A DNA stretch of 64,000 nt from Entophlyctis helioformis (GCA_025526915.1 JAHLKH010000029.1:62001-126000), one strand, 5' to 3'. Positions 7,269 to 19,943 are shown, numbered from the stretch's first letter. The notes: a model not told the origin generated them from the letters alone. A program made the numbers and translations.

Positions 7269-9290
7269 CATACTCTGGCTACAACCAGCAGCAGACGCAG
7301 CAGCGGGCGTACGTTGCCCCTACACAGACCCGCGCTGTGCCTGCACCGACCGGCCAGCCCGCAAAGGCCGTGTCGCTGTCGCTGTCTGGCGCTACGCCTG
7401 CGGCCAAGCCTGCGCCCGCTGCCAAGCCCGCCCCTGCACCTGCACCTGCGCCTGCCAAGGCCGAGCCTGCCGTCGTGGCTGCCGAGAAGCCCAAGGCGGC
7501 TCCCGTGGCTGCAGCCCCTGCCCCTGCTCCCGCCAAGCCCAAGGACGAGGCCAAGCGTGAGTCGCGGCCACGCCTTTTGGCGCTCGTGCATGCAACTGAC
7601 TGACAGACGCCTGCCATGCCGTGCTGCCTTGCGACAGCTGCCAAGGCCGCTGCCCCTGCAGTCCCTGCAGCCCCCGCAGTCGACGACACTCCCGAGGACA
7701 ACACGCCGCCGCAGTTCGTCGGCGGCAAGGAGCACATGAACATCATCTTCCTGGGCCACGTCGATGCCGGCAAGTCGACCATGGGCGGCCACATCCTGTG
7801 AGTCGACGGACAGATCGGCCGCACACGCAGCTTGCCCTGTGCCTCTGTGGCTACGCCCTAACAGGCCGCTGACCCTCTGCGCCTAGGTTCCTGACGGACA
7901 TGGTGGACAAGCGCACGATGGAAAAGTACGAGCGCGAGGCCAAGGAGCTCGGCCGTGAGTCGTGGTACCTGTCGTGGGCACTCGATCTCAACCAGGAGGA
8001 GCGCAACAAGGGCAAGACGACCGAGTACGGCCGTGGATACTTTGAGACGAGCAACCGCCGCTTCACCATCATTGACGCTCCCGGACACAAGAACTTTGTG
8101 CCCAGCATGATCGGTGGTGCGGCGCAGGCCGATGTCGGTGTGCTTGTCATCTCGGCCCGCAAGGGCGAGTTTGAGACGGGCTTTGAAAAGGGCGGACAGA
8201 CGCGTGAGCACGCTCTGCTTGCCAAGACGGCCGGCGTCAAGCGTCTGGTTGTCGTCATCAACAAGATGGACGACCCCACGGTCGGCTTCTCCCAGGAGCG
8301 GTGAGTTGAGATGCTGGGCGTCGTCTGGCTCCCATCCCAGACGAGTGGCTGACAACCAACTGACGCATCCTTTGTCTAGCTACGACGAGTGTGTGACCAA
8401 GATCATGCCCTACCTCCGTGGTGTTGGCTACCAGAAGGCTGGTACGTGGGCTTGCTTTGGCTGTTGCTGTTTCTACTGCTGCCGCTGTTGCTTTTGCTGT
8501 CTTGGCCGAGCGATGGCTGACTGGCTGGCGTGTGGCTGCTGCAGATATCGACGTCATGCCCATCTCTGGCTTCACTGGCGCGAACCTGCGCGACCGCCTC
8601 GACCCTGCTGTCTGCAGCTGGTACAGCGGCCCGTCCCTGCTCGAGCTTCTCAACGACATGAAGCTTGACCGCAAGTACACTGGCCCGCTCCTGATGCCCA
8701 TTGCCGACAAGAACAAGGACATGGGCACGATTGTGCTCGGCAAGATCGAGTCTGGCCACGTCAAGAAGGGCCAGGCGGTGATGATCATGCCCAACAAGCG
8801 CATGACCGAAGTTTCTGCCATCTTCCAGGAGGAGACCGAGATTACGGACGCGTACGCAGGCGACAATGTCCGCATCCGCCTCAAGGGTGTCGAGGAGGAG
8901 GACGCCATGGCCGGCTTTGTGCTGTGCGACCCCAAGAGACCCATCCACACGGTCTCGGTGTTTGAGGCGCAGCTTGCGATCATGGAGTACAAGAGCATCA
9001 TGTGCGCAGGCTACTCTGCGGTCATGCACCTGCACACGGCCACGCAGGAGGTGACGATCAGCGCGCTGTTGCACATGATTGACAAGAAGACGGGCCGCAA
9101 GTCCAAGCAGCCGCCCAAGTTTGTCAAGAAGGGCGACTCGTGCATCGTGCGCATCGAGACGTCGGCCGCTGTGTGTGTCGAGACGTACGCCGACTACCAG
9201 CAGCTCGGCCGCTTCACGCTCCGCGACGAGGGCAACACGGTTGCTGTGGGCAAGGTGCTCAAGCTGATCACCGAGCCTGTCCAGCAGTAA
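6896..9290 (+). CDS. SUP35: translation termination factor eRF3 (Sup35-like) with prion-like N-terminus
   Basis: Exons 6896-7556, 7638-7797, 7887-8300, 8380-8441 and 8545-9290; 680 residues with all phases checked. eRF3 is the GTPase partner of eRF1 in stop-codon release. Residues ~70-145 are repeats of QQAYGGYNQQQQQ type, like the Sup35 prion domain. Next comes an Ala/Pro/Lys-rich middle region. The GTPase starts at NIIFLGHVDAGKSTMGGHIL (G1), then DAPGHKNFVPSMI (G3) and VVINKMDDPTVGFSQER (G4). Translation-factor beta-barrel domains 2 and 3 run to the C-terminus (GRFTLRDEGNTVAVGKVLKL). Several short introns interrupt the GTPase domain. Confidence 0.95.
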
Positions 9291-9520
9291 GCGCGCTGCT
9301 GGCTCGCTGTGCCCTCTCACCGTGTCCTCTTGCCATCCCTCCCTCTCTTCCTTTCTCTCCCACTATCTACATGCGCCAACAACAACGTCAACAACGACGA
9401 CCAGTCCTTGTTTTCTTCGTGCACTTGGCATTCAACTTCAGTTCGGACGCGGGCCGAGATCTTGCAGCAGCGACATCAACAACAGCAGCAACAGCGACAA
9501 CAACAGCAACAGCAGACGCC

Positions 9521-11075
9521 ATGAGCACCGCGAGCCTGTCTGCCGCCCTGGCCAGCCTGTCTGTCGGCGCAGACGCTCTCGACGGCAACGTGGCCGCTCT
9601 CATGTGGGTTTCTGTGTCTCGCTGTGCCGTTGCGGTGCACGAACGCACAAACGCACAAACGCAGACCTGACCGCCTGCCCGCCCACCTGCCCAACGAACA
9701 AACCGCCGCAGGTCCGACCTCGCCGACCCCGCAGGCGTCCGCCCCAAGCACTCGGCGGCCGCCCTGGACGCCTTTCTGGCCCGCTGCACCTCGGCCCTCG
9801 CCGCCAACCAGGCCGCCCTGGCCGCCGTCTCGCGCACGTTCGACTACGGCCAGCCTCGCCCCGCAGCGCCGTCCGCGTCCATGCTCGCCAAGGCCGCCGA
9901 CGCCGCGCTCGCCCACCTGCAGGCCCAGACCGAGTCGCTCCACTCGATCCTGCTCGAAAAGGGCGTCCCGGTGCAGGCCATCGACGTCCGTCTTGCTCCT
10001 CTCCCACCGCAACAACCACCGCAGCAACCATTCCAGCCATCCCAGCCATCCCAGTCGTTCCGTCCTCCCGCGTTCCATCCACAGCCTGCTCTCACAGCAG
10101 ACCGCCCCGGCGAGATGGCCACGCCGCCCAAGCCGGCCGCATCGGCACGGCAGCCTGCCGCTGATGCTGCAGACACGGGATCGAGCGAGCGCGTGTCGCT
10201 GGATATGGACGCCTCGCTCGAAGCGATGGGCATTTCTGCGCTCAGCCGGCTGATGCTCGAGGGCCGCCCCCACAGCCATGTCATGCAGTCGCCTGTCGTG
10301 CAACCACCAGCCACGCCGCGCCGCGCGAGTTTCATTCCTCGACTGTCGTCGCCGCGCAGCTCGCCGCCGTCGCTTACGTCGCTGGCGTCGCTTGGACGGC
10401 CGAGGTGAGTCTTTGGCGTCGTGTTGCGCGCTGCTGTCCCTGCGGATGCGCGACGGGCCGTGGCTGATGGTGCGTGCAGCGATGCCGGTGGCAGGGAGAC
10501 CAGAGGATCGCCTGCTGCGCCAGTGCTGCGTGGTGTGTACAGCGCGATGGACGGGGTCGGCATCGTGTCGCCTGTGGCCGCTGCCGTGCCGACCAGGGTG
10601 GCGATGCAGGCGGGGTCGCTTGCCGACGTGTCGGACGCCGAGTTCAAGATCATCCAGCCGTTCTGGAAACCTAATGTGCCGCGCCAGTTTCTTGATCATG
10701 TTGTGGCTGGTACGTTTTCTTGGGCGACTGCCAGCTGTAGAGTGACCAAGCGAGCCAGCAGCACTGACCTGGCTGGGTGATGCAGAGATCAACGAGATGA
10801 TGACAGACAAGCGGTTCATGGCTCTGAGCGAGACTGATATGACAGAGTTTAGCCTTGCGGAACTGTTACGCGCCTCGCAGATGGGTAAGTCGCGGCGTCT
10901 GTCAAGCTGCCCGACTGCGTGCGTCTGCTTGCGATGACGGGCGGCCACTCATACATCTCGCTTCACAGAGCTTGGCAAAGTCAACGACGTGTTATTGGCA
11001 CTCTTGCATCTCAAGCGTCTGGAGATTGTACGCGCAAGCACCGACCCCACACAGCAGATCTACCGCCTTGTGTGA
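9521..11075 (+). CDS. SKA1-like kinetochore/microtubule-binding protein (tentative)
   Basis: Exons 9521-9603, 9712-10404, 10480-10709, 10786-10884 and 10969-11075; 403 residues, all junctions in frame. The N-terminal ~120 residues are helical/coiled coil. A long Pro/Ser/Gln-rich linker follows. The last ~110 residues (from about SDAEFKIIQPFWKPNVPR through VVAEINEMMTDKRFMAL to LLALLHLKRLEIV and YRLV) resemble the winged-helix microtubule-binding domain of SKA1, where the human counterparts are EEFxxVPxYMxxRLT, INxVIxEIN and LNILRHxRRLxEV. The SKA complex couples kinetochores to dynamic microtubules. Similarity is at motif level only, so the exact subunit is uncertain. Confidence 0.5.
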
Positions 11076-11170
11076 ACCGTGCCCGCTCTCCCTTTTTATC
11101 TTTCCAAATGAACACGAGCGGTGTGTGCAAACGATGCCTTTTACTGCATGTCTGGAGCGGCCGCTGCCAC

Positions 11171-13583
11171 TTACTTCCGCTTGCTGCGGTTCGAGAACCA
11201 CAGCTTGACGGTAAAGTCTGCCGAGCAGGATGCTAGGATGGGCTCGGTCGGATGGAACGTGACGGCATACACGCGATCCGTGTGGCCCTCGAGTCTCTGA
11301 ATGAGTTCCGCATTTGCCTGGCCACCACCACCATGCATCGTCAGCCGCCATGTCTCTGCCACACCATCCAGGACAGCCACAGCCACGTCTTACCTCGCAG
11401 TTGACACCCAGGTTGTACACATAGACAAACGGATCAGCCGATCCCGTTGCCAGCAGTGTGTCCGTGCTGCTGAACCCGTTGCCTGACCCGCCGCTTCCGC
11501 TGCCGCCTCCTCCACCGCTTCCACCTCCACCCCCGCCACCACTGCCGCCGCTGCTATTGGAACTGCCCACATTGCCGCTGACGCCCGACACGACGGCAGG
11601 CATGCTGCTGCCGCCCGCACCGCTGTACTTGTCAATGTCAAAGCCAGCGACATCGAGATCGCCGCCGTCTTTGCCAAACACATCTTCCGAGCTCGCGGCA
11701 CGGAACCCGGCTGACAGTCCGGCCGGCCCGCCTGCTCCGCCTGCAGACACTGCCCCGCCAGGCCCGCCGCCACCGTTGCTGCTGCCCCCCATTATACCCA
11801 TATTGCCCGTGTTCGTGTTGGCGGAAGCCGACGACGATGCTGGTCCAGGCGCGGCATTGGCATCCTTGGCACGGAAAAAGGCGCTCTTGATGGGCCAGTT
11901 CTTGTTCTTGTATCCCTTGAGGGTGTGACTGAGCCTGTACGCGCTCAACGGTGGAGTGAACCCGCGATCATACACGCGAATCACTGTCGACAGGGTTGGC
12001 ACGTTGTTAGGCTGTTGGCTGCCAGTGCGCTCTGCGCATTGGTGGGACGGGGATGGGCATACCATTGTCGTAGCTGTTGGCGGCGAGGTACCGTGACTCC
12101 TCGTCTAAATGGAACGTGTGAGCACGCTGCTGCGGTGAGTGGCAGAGTGCGCTGTTGTGTACCTGAGCCGGTTGGACAGCATGTGACGTGCGAGATGGGC
12201 TTCTTGGTCGAGTCGTTCAAGATGGATTTGCCTGTGCGGATATCCCATGTGCGGATGCATCCAGCACCATCTCCGGATATCACGTACTGGCCGTCTTTAC
12301 ATGCGTACCTGTCCATGCCATGAAGAGTTAGAAGATGGTCCGTGGACAGAGACATCCCCGATCGATGTCATACAGGGAATTGATCATGCTGTCGTTGCGG
12401 AGCGTGATGGCGACATTGGGATCCCTCCGATCCGTCACACACAGGATATTGCGTGACGTTCCCGAGAAGAAGATGTTCTTGTCTGCACGCCGACACCATG
12501 TCAGTGGCAGACCAAGAACAGCAAGATGGAGCGACAGCAAGATGCGTATGTACCGCGTGGTGAGAACATGACACATTGGACAAACCCCTCAGAATCAAAC
12601 GACTCGATGAGCTTGCCGCCCTCCACGTCCCATGTCTTGCACGTCTGATCATACGCGCCAGACAGCATCTCGGTCGAGTCGGATGTCCACGACAGATCGG
12701 ACACATTGAGGGCATGCCCGCGCAGTGTGTGCAACTGTAAGAAAGCAAGCAGGCATGCATGCGCATGTCACAGGATGAGCGGTGTGCCTGCCATGGATGG
12801 ACGGATGGGCACCAGAGGGGCGGTGCAGACACACACCTCTTTCTGCGACCCAAACGCATCCCATATCCGCACCGTCTTGTCGAACGAGCCCGACGACACG
12901 AAGCGGCCGCAAGGCGAGAACTGCACGGCGTACACCGCGCCGGCATGGCCCTGTTCAGGATCACATCGCGTTGGATGGCCACCATGGCTGCTTTGTCAGC
13001 CACGGCCCAGTCATGGTCCAGTCACGGCAATTCCAGCGGATCTGGGGCGATGGCTTGCGATGCCCGTTCGAAGCTGCTGAGGTCCATGGCAGCCACGCAC
13101 GCACACATGGCAGGCAACAAGCCAGCCAGCCAGCCAGCCAGATAGCCAGCCAGTCGGGCAGACAAACAGACACGCACCTTGAGCTCATGCTTGAGGTAGA
13201 ACTGCTTGGACCCGCCGCAGCGTCCCGGCTGACTGCACGCACCGGTCGCACACACGGTCAGCCCTTGCGCCTTCCCGCCACGAGCAGCAGGCGGCAGGCA
13301 GCAGGCGGCAAGCGGCATGCAACGGCAGCATGCAACGGCGCCTACCAAAGCGCTCGCTGGCCGACCCGACCGCCTCGGCGTTCTCCAGCAGCGGATTGAT
13401 GCCCGCATCGATGGCCGAGTCGAGGATCTCGCCCAGGTTGAACGGCTGCAGCTTGTGGGCGAGCGCATTGTACCGCCCCGACAGCTCGAACAGGGATTTC
13501 TTGAGCAGCATGTTCTCGCGCTCGAGCGTCTCCACCTTGGCCTTGAGCGCCCGCTGCTCTTTGGACGCCTTGTCTGCGTCCAT
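11171..13583 (-). CDS. WD40-repeat protein with N-terminal coiled coil, family not named
   Basis: A multi-exon minus-strand gene with its start at [20 protein letters not shown] (ATG 13583). The first ~60 residues form a coiled coil, then [19 protein letters not shown]. At least seven WD40 blades follow: [123 protein letters not shown] and [21 protein letters not shown] Gly/Ser-rich insert interrupts the blade before LLATGSAD (roughly 11440-11850). Exon 1 (13346-13583), exon 2 (13178-13232) and exon 3 (13026-13076) join in frame; later junctions were not all fixed. It is immediately followed by CFAP161 on the same strand, so a ciliary role is possible but not shown. Confidence 0.7.
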
Positions 13584-13815
13584 GCCTGCTGGTCCTGTCT
13601 GTGTGCGTGCCCGTGCGTGCGTGTGCGATGCGGTGGCCTGGTGGGTCTCCGTGCCAATGGCCGGTCCGTGCGGGCAACTCTGGCTTTATTGCGGCGAACG
13701 CAGAACACGCTTGTTCGTTCGCTCGCTCGCTGATCTGCCTGCTGATCTGGACCAAGGCGGCTGCCACCTGGCCGCCGAGCTCGCCAACACCAACAAACGC
13801 AAACACACTGCGAGA

Positions 13816-15083
13816 TCACTTGGGAATGGGAATCTGCCCGCGCTGCACCAGCTCGGCAGGCAGATCCGCCACACAAAAGGCAAAGTAGTTGGCCTCCAGC
13901 TCCAGCCGTGTGCAATTGTCGCGATGAGAGTGGCAGTCCAGTCGCCACTCGACTCCAAACTCGTTCCTGTCGATGCGGTCAGTCTCGGCATCCCTCCATA
14001 GAAACGCATGAACGCATGCAGACACGCAGACAAACACGCTTGCGCGCGATGGCTTACCGCACAAACGCATCCGTGTCGGTCGAGAGGCAGTTGCCCGTCT
14101 GCGAGTGCATGAGGAGCCCCGGCGTGAATGGCTGCACCACCCGGCCCTCCATCTCCATCCGGAGCGACTTGTCCAGCCACTCAAACTGCCACACGGCGTT
14201 GTAGTCTTGTGTGAACGTCAGGTATGTTCTCTGTCTGCGGATGCCGTTTTGCACAATAGGTGTGCGCAGATCCGAGGCAAGAAACAGCTGGCGGCATTTT
14301 CAAGCAGTGTCAGGACGTGTTCTGAGTGAGATTGCCCTGCACCTGATCAGACAGACAGACGGACAGACGGCGTGAGAGAGCGGGGAGACGTACTGGATGC
14401 GGGACTTCTGGCAGGTAGACGGCAATGTAAAACTTCTCGCCCCAGCGTGGCCGCGTGTCAAAGCCCGGGCCGAGATCTGTCTTGCGGATCAGACGAAAGA
14501 TGGTGCGAGCCTTTGTGTTTTGGAAATCCACATCGCTTGTGGCTGTTGCGGGCAGGATGTCCTCATGAACCAGGGCTGGAAAGTGCGTCGGGACGTCGAC
14601 TGCCACAAACCCGCGCGTGTGGAGGCTCTGTGCGCTGGCTGTTAGCATGCTGGCGGCACCTGTGAGTAGCGTGCATAGGCTCACCTGAATCAGAATGTTC
14701 TCGTTGAAGAGCAGTGTGCGTGACAGCGGTGTCTGGCAGGCGGAAAGCCAGATTGGTTAGACCAGCCCTTCACAGAGGGCCAATATGGGGCAATGTCCAC
14801 ATACGGGCATGTTGGCCAGCTCGAGCCGACGGTCGCGTCTCTTGAAGCTCGCATCCCCGCTCTCAATCTTGGCCAGAAACTCGCGCAGCTTCTCCTACTC
14901 GCGCCACATCGCAGTCCTTGCGTGTCAGTCTGCTTTGCTCTTCTATTCTCTTCTATTCTGTGCCCTGCTCTGCCAGGCTCGGCTCCTCATCCCTCGCACG
15001 CGCTTTCGCTCACCCACCTCGCGCAGCACCGTCTCTTCACACCAGTTTCCGACACGACGCGACACCTTCTTGGGCAACAACAT
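13816..15083 (-). CDS. CFAP161: cilia- and flagella-associated protein 161
   Basis: Exon 1 is 15018-15083 and exon 2 starts at 14894; further exons reach the stop at 13816. The N-terminus MLLPKKVSRRVGNWCEETVL then REEKLREFLAKIESGD matches the CFAP161 start (VRIGNWNED...ELMKDFLEK), which fixes the ATG. Later blocks are AQSLHTRGFVAVDVPTHFPA, an HLFLASDLRTP-like segment, TYLTFTQDYNAVWQFEWLD, GLLMHSQTGNCLSTDTDAFV and NEFGVEWRLDCHSHRDNC. CFAP161 is an inner-lumen protein of axonemal doublet microtubules. Its presence implies a motile flagellum. It lies 68 bp downstream of CFAP119 on the same strand. Confidence 0.8.
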
Positions 15084-15151
15084 GTTTCAATTCTCGCGTC
15101 AACCCGACCACAATTCATTGCATTCGACTGCATTCGACTGCATTCCCCCCC

Positions 15152-16719
15152 TCATTTCTTGGGCTTGCCCTTGATGTCCTTCTTCTTGTCCTTGTCCTCC
15201 TCGATACTGCCGTCCAGACGACGCAGTTTGGCCAGCAGCGCATCTTCCTGCACGGAGAGCTTGGACTGGAGGGATGTGCGGATATCATCGAGTTTGGCCG
15301 ACAGCACCGACGAGATGAAGCCTCGGAGATCCGAGACGGCCGCATCGTGCTTTGATGCGTTGGGCTGGAGCTTTGGTGCATCCATGGCTGTTTTGAAAAA
15401 AGAGTGTTAGGCTCACGGGTTGCACGAAGCTTGCAGACTCTAGATGGCTTACGCTGCTGGCTGCTGGCCGCCTGCTTGTCCAGCTGCTCAGACACGCTGG
15501 CCAGCGGTTGGGGTTGCACGGCTGTAGCTGGCTGTTGCTGTGGCGACATGGCATCTTTCTGGGCTGGCGGCTCGCGTTGCGATGATGCCGACGGCTGGCC
15601 ATGGCCGTGGCTCGCACTGGCTTGCGCATCAGATGCAGCAGGCGTCTCTGCCTGCACATCGCTCGCCGCACCTGCATCGATTGCTGTGCCTGCCCCGCCA
15701 GACACGTTCTGGCCGTCGGTCTCTTTGACCAACTCGCCGCCAGCGATCGATCCAGCCTGTGCAACATGCGTCAGTCCACATCTCATCTACGGCACACCGC
15801 CACACACAAGCACTACCCACATCGCCGGCCGCGACTTCATGCTCGGCAAGCTCATCCCCGCTCGCACCGTCTGCAGCCACAGCACTGCCGCCACCGCCGA
15901 ACCCCTCCACCACCATGTCAAGCCGCAGCTTCTTGGTAAACGCGTACTTGTACATCAAGTAGTGCCGGAAATACGTATGCGTCATGTACTCGGTGCCAGC
16001 CTTCATCTCGGCATGGTCAAACACCTTGTCGCTGAACGGCGGACGGCGCACCGAGTGGCGCAACAGCAGCGTCTTGAAGAACGCGTAGTCCTTGTCCATG
16101 TTGATGAGTGGAGACGCTGCCTGGCGTGTCAGCTCGCCGCGACAAGACATAGTACTCACATGAGACGCTGGGGAGGGGAGGCGAGAGGGAATGCTTACAC
16201 ATGGCGTTGAGATGCGTCTCTCGCACAATAGAAAAGAATGCGCTCGTTTGCTCTGACGTGAACCCGTTCTCTTTGGCGAAACTGCCGGCCGCGAGTCGTG
16301 TGAGCCTTACACTCTCACGACTGACCATGCCGGCCACCTTACTTTAGCGTGTAGTAGTACAGGTCGAGGAGGATGGCGCTGCGGTCGTCTGTTCCAAGCT
16401 TGAAGATATTGCGAATGAACCTGCGCCAGCACCAACATCAATGCCGATGTCGTGTGAGGCACCGTTGCAGCACAGCCATGGTGCGGCCATGAGACACCAG
16501 GCATCGCATACCTCTGGCAGTCTTGTGTCGATCGCAGGGCTTGGTAGTCGTATATCTGCTTCATGGACAGATCCTTCCTGAAGCACGCGTGTGTGCGCGC
16601 GTGTGTGCCAGCGCGTCAGTCTCCTCTGGCACGAAACACACAAGGCAGGCATTCGTGTGCGGCACTGACCAAACAAGCGAGTTGGCCTGTTTCCCTCCCG
16701 CAGACAGCAGGGCAGTCAT
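15152..16719 (-). CDS. CFAP119: cilia- and flagella-associated protein 119 (CCDC189, FAP119)
   Basis: Start MTALLSAGGKQANSLVW (ATG 16719), spliced into KDLSMKQIYDYQALRSTQ. The core matches CCDC189/CFAP119 closely: LLDLYYYTLKFAKENGFTSE, SAFFSIVRETHLNAM, AFFKTLLLRHSVRRPPFSDK and YMTHTYFRHYLMYKYAFTKK. A low-complexity linker follows, then a C-terminal coiled coil ending in a Lys-rich DKDKKKDIKGKPKK. The gene has about seven short exons. The Chlamydomonas homologue FAP119 is an axonemal protein linked to the central apparatus. It is in tandem with CFAP161. Confidence 0.85.
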
Positions 16720-16985
16720 GGCGAAAAGCTGTCAGTGCCGCGCCATCGCTTCTCACGCGAGTACAGCCGTGGGAGCCATACCATCTTTGCTCGTTATGCT
16801 CGATGCGTTTGTTCAGATACGCTCAAACCGTGATGATCTCACCGCGTGAGTTTTGGTTTGGACGGCCAACTCCACAGTTGATGGACGCCTCGATTGCTAT
16901 CCTATCTCCTGTACTCATCGGGAAGCTATAATAGGAGAGGATTGTATTGCATCAGACATCGACACGGTCAAAAGAAAAGAAGGAA

Positions 16986-19866
16986 TCACGCGCTGGGAGG
17001 GGCGTCGGTGGTCTTGGGGGTAGCAGCAACGCTGTCGCCGAGGTACTCGACGTAGTTGGGCGATTCGCCGCCGGGACGCGGGCCGAGCAGGGCGATCATG
17101 TCCTCGCGGCCAATCATCTCCTTCTCGAGCAAGAGGTTCGCGACCTTGGCGACATCCTCCTTGTGGTCCGTGAGCAGCTTCATTGTGCGGTCGTACGCGG
17201 CCTGGATGATGCGGCGTGCCTCCTCGTCAATGAGCTTGGACGTCTCGTCCGAGTACACCTTTTGGAACTGCTGCTCCTGGCCATCAAGGCGGCCAAACGA
17301 GATGTTGCCGAGCGAGTTGCTCATGCCAAACGTGGCCACCTGGGCATAGGCCGAGCGAGTGACCTTTTGCAGATCGTCCTGTGCACCCGTCGTGATCGAG
17401 TTGAAGAAGATCTGCTCAGCAACACGGCCGCCGAGCGTCATGCACATCATGTCGAGCATCTGCGCGGTAGACTGCAGGTACTCTTCCTTGGGCAGGTACT
17501 GCGCGTATCCGAGCGCACCCATGCTGCGGGGAATGATCGAGACCTTGAGGAGCGGGTGGGCGTGCTCCAAGAACCAGCCGGCAACGGCGTGGCCAGCCTC
17601 GTGGTGGGCAACAATCTTCTTCTCGTGCGGCGACATGACGCGCGACTTCTTCTCAAGGCCGCCAATGACACGCTCGACAGCCGCCTCAAAGTGCTTGATG
17701 GTCACCGTGTCGGCGTTGTTGCGAGCAGCAATGAGAGCAGCCTCGTTACAGACGTTGGCAATGTCGGCACCCGAAAAGCCGGGAGTCAGGGCCGAGAGGC
17801 GGCGAGCAAGCTTCTCGACATCTTCGTCCGTCTTGATGGGACGCAGGTGCACCTTGTAGATGGACACACGGCCCTTGATGTCAGGCGGGTCGATGGTGAT
17901 CTGACGGTCGAAGCGGCCAGGGCGGAGAAGAGCGGGGTCAAGCACGTCGGGACGGTTGGTGCCGGCAAGCACCACAACGTGCTCGCTGGACCCGAAGCCG
18001 TCCATCTCCACAAGAAGCTGGTTGAGCGTGTTCTCGCGCTCGTCGTTGCCGCCAAACTGGCCGCCCTTGGAGCGGGCCTTGCCGATGGCGTCGATCTCAT
18101 CAATGAAGATGATGCAGGGAGCGTACTTTTTGGCGTTGGTAAAGAGATCGCGCACGCGGGACGAGCCGACACCGACAAACATCTCCACAAACTCTGAGCC
18201 AGAGACGCTCAGGAAGGGGACACCGGCCTCGCCGGCAGTGGCCTTGGCGAGCAGCGTCTTGCCCGTACCCGGAGGGCCAGAGAGAACGGCACCCTTGGGG
18301 ATCTTGGCACCAAGGCGTTCGTAGTGCTCGGGGTCCTTGAGGAACTTGACAAACTCCATAATCTCTTCTTTGGCTTCGTCCATGCCGGCCACGTCCTTGA
18401 ACTTGACCTTGACATCCGTCTCGCGGTTGAACAGCTTGGCACGCGACTTGCCCATGCCAAAAATGCCCTGCGAGCCACCGCCGGCACCTGCAGCGCGACG
18501 CGAGAGCCAGAAGAGGACACCGACAAGGAGGAGCGTGGGTGCGAGGTTGAGGAGGATCGAGGTCGAGCTCATCTCGCTGTTGTACGACACAGGAATGCGG
18601 TCGCGGCCAGGAATGCCAAGCTCGCGCTGGGCAAGCTCGAGGCTGCGCTCAAAGGCCTCCACGCTGCCAATGGTGAAGAAGTACTGGCTGCTCTGGCCGC
18701 TGGTTCTGGGAGCAATCGTGGCCTTTCCAGGAATAAGCGACTGCGGGGCGTCCGGACGCAGGAACACGCGCACGATGGATCTGTTGATGACGACAAGACG
18801 GTCAACGTAGCCCTTCTCGAGCATGTTGATGCGGAACTCGTGGTAGGTGATCTCGGTGTCGTTGGAGTACTGCGAGTACAGGCTGTAGATGACGTAGACG
18901 ATCGGCAGGCCGTACAGCATCAGGGTGGCTGGGTTCAAGTTGAGGTTGGCAAGGAGGCCTTCCGCCGACTCGTCCTTGGGCGGCGGCTTGGATCCTGGTT
19001 GAGGGTTGGTGGGCGATGGTGATGCGCAGCGGAATCCAGATCGCGAGGGAGGAACAATGCGGGCAGGCAGCAGGATATCGGATGTGTGCAGCGAGAGGCA
19101 AGCGTGCAGGGCACAGGCGAGACGCAGGAGCAAGGCAGGCAGGCAGGCAAGAGTCAGCCTCTGCAGGTGCACGGCAGCCACCGGAAGAATGCGCACGGCA
19201 GGATCAACACAGGCTGGGCAAGCACGCACCCTTCTTCCTGCGGCCGGACGAAGGCTCGTCGGCGTCGTCCTCGGCCGGCGGCGAGCGCTTGGCATCGCGA
19301 CGGCGGCCGGCCTTGCGGGTCTCTTCGGCGTCCTTGTCGGCGTCATCCTTGTCATCCTTGTCATCCTTGTCGTTTCTGTTGCTGCTGCCCCTGACGCCGT
19401 TGGACGTCTTCTTGGTGCCCGGAGGACCTTCAAAGAACTGCTCAAAGCCCTTTGGTATCCGTGGCTTGTCGTCCGAGGCGGCCAGGATGCTGCCATGCTC
19501 GAGGGATGCGGCGGCGGAGAGGCCGGCGGATGGCCCGGCGGATGCAGGCACGAGCGCAGGCGCAGGCGCCGGTGCGGCAGCGAGCAGTCCAGCCAGCGGG
19601 CCGACTGTGGCCGCAGACACGGCCGAAGCGGCAGACGATCGCAGGCCGGCCGAGAGGCGAGAGGCAGAGGCAAACGCCGCAGACAGCCAGGGTGCGGCGG
19701 GCAGCGCCGGGGACGGGCGGGGGCGGGCGGCGGCGGCCGACAGCGGGCGGGAGCAGGCGAGCGACAGCGACAGCGACAGCGAGCGTGCCGAGAGCGGCAG
19801 CAGGCCGGGCGCAGACAGCGACGCCACGGCGCGGCTGAGCGAGCTGCGGGCGGGACGGCTGGCCAT
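16986..19866 (-). CDS. mitochondrial m-AAA protease (AFG3/YTA12 family FtsH)
   Basis: Exons 19230-19866 and 16986-18994, 881 residues. An Arg/Ser/Ala-rich mitochondrial targeting N-terminus comes first, then an acidic-basic [10 protein letters not shown] linker and two membrane segments ([38 protein letters not shown]). The AAA+ domain has Walker A GPPGTGKT (about residue 460), Walker [15 protein letters not shown] and the [15 protein letters not shown]. The peptidase domain has the zinc motif [11 protein letters not shown] (about 675). m-AAA proteases form inner-membrane hexamers that degrade or process matrix-side proteins, including ribosomal protein MrpL32. The only intron separates the presequence/linker from the conserved body. 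Confidence 0.95.
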
Positions 19867-19943
19867 GGGCGGTGCGGTTGACGCGGCTGGTTGTAGGTTG
19901 GTAGTTGAAGCGCGGTTGTTGGAGAAGAAGCGGTAAAGCGCCT

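Noticed and set aside
16947..18197. 416-codon open frame on the plus strand
   Set aside because: It is the complement of the m-AAA protease exon. GC-rich codon use keeps antisense frames open, and the translation has no family signature.
19006..19936. long plus-strand frames (about 290-306 codons), Arg/Ala-rich
   Set aside because: Antisense to the presequence exon of the m-AAA protease; composition is what its reverse complement predicts.
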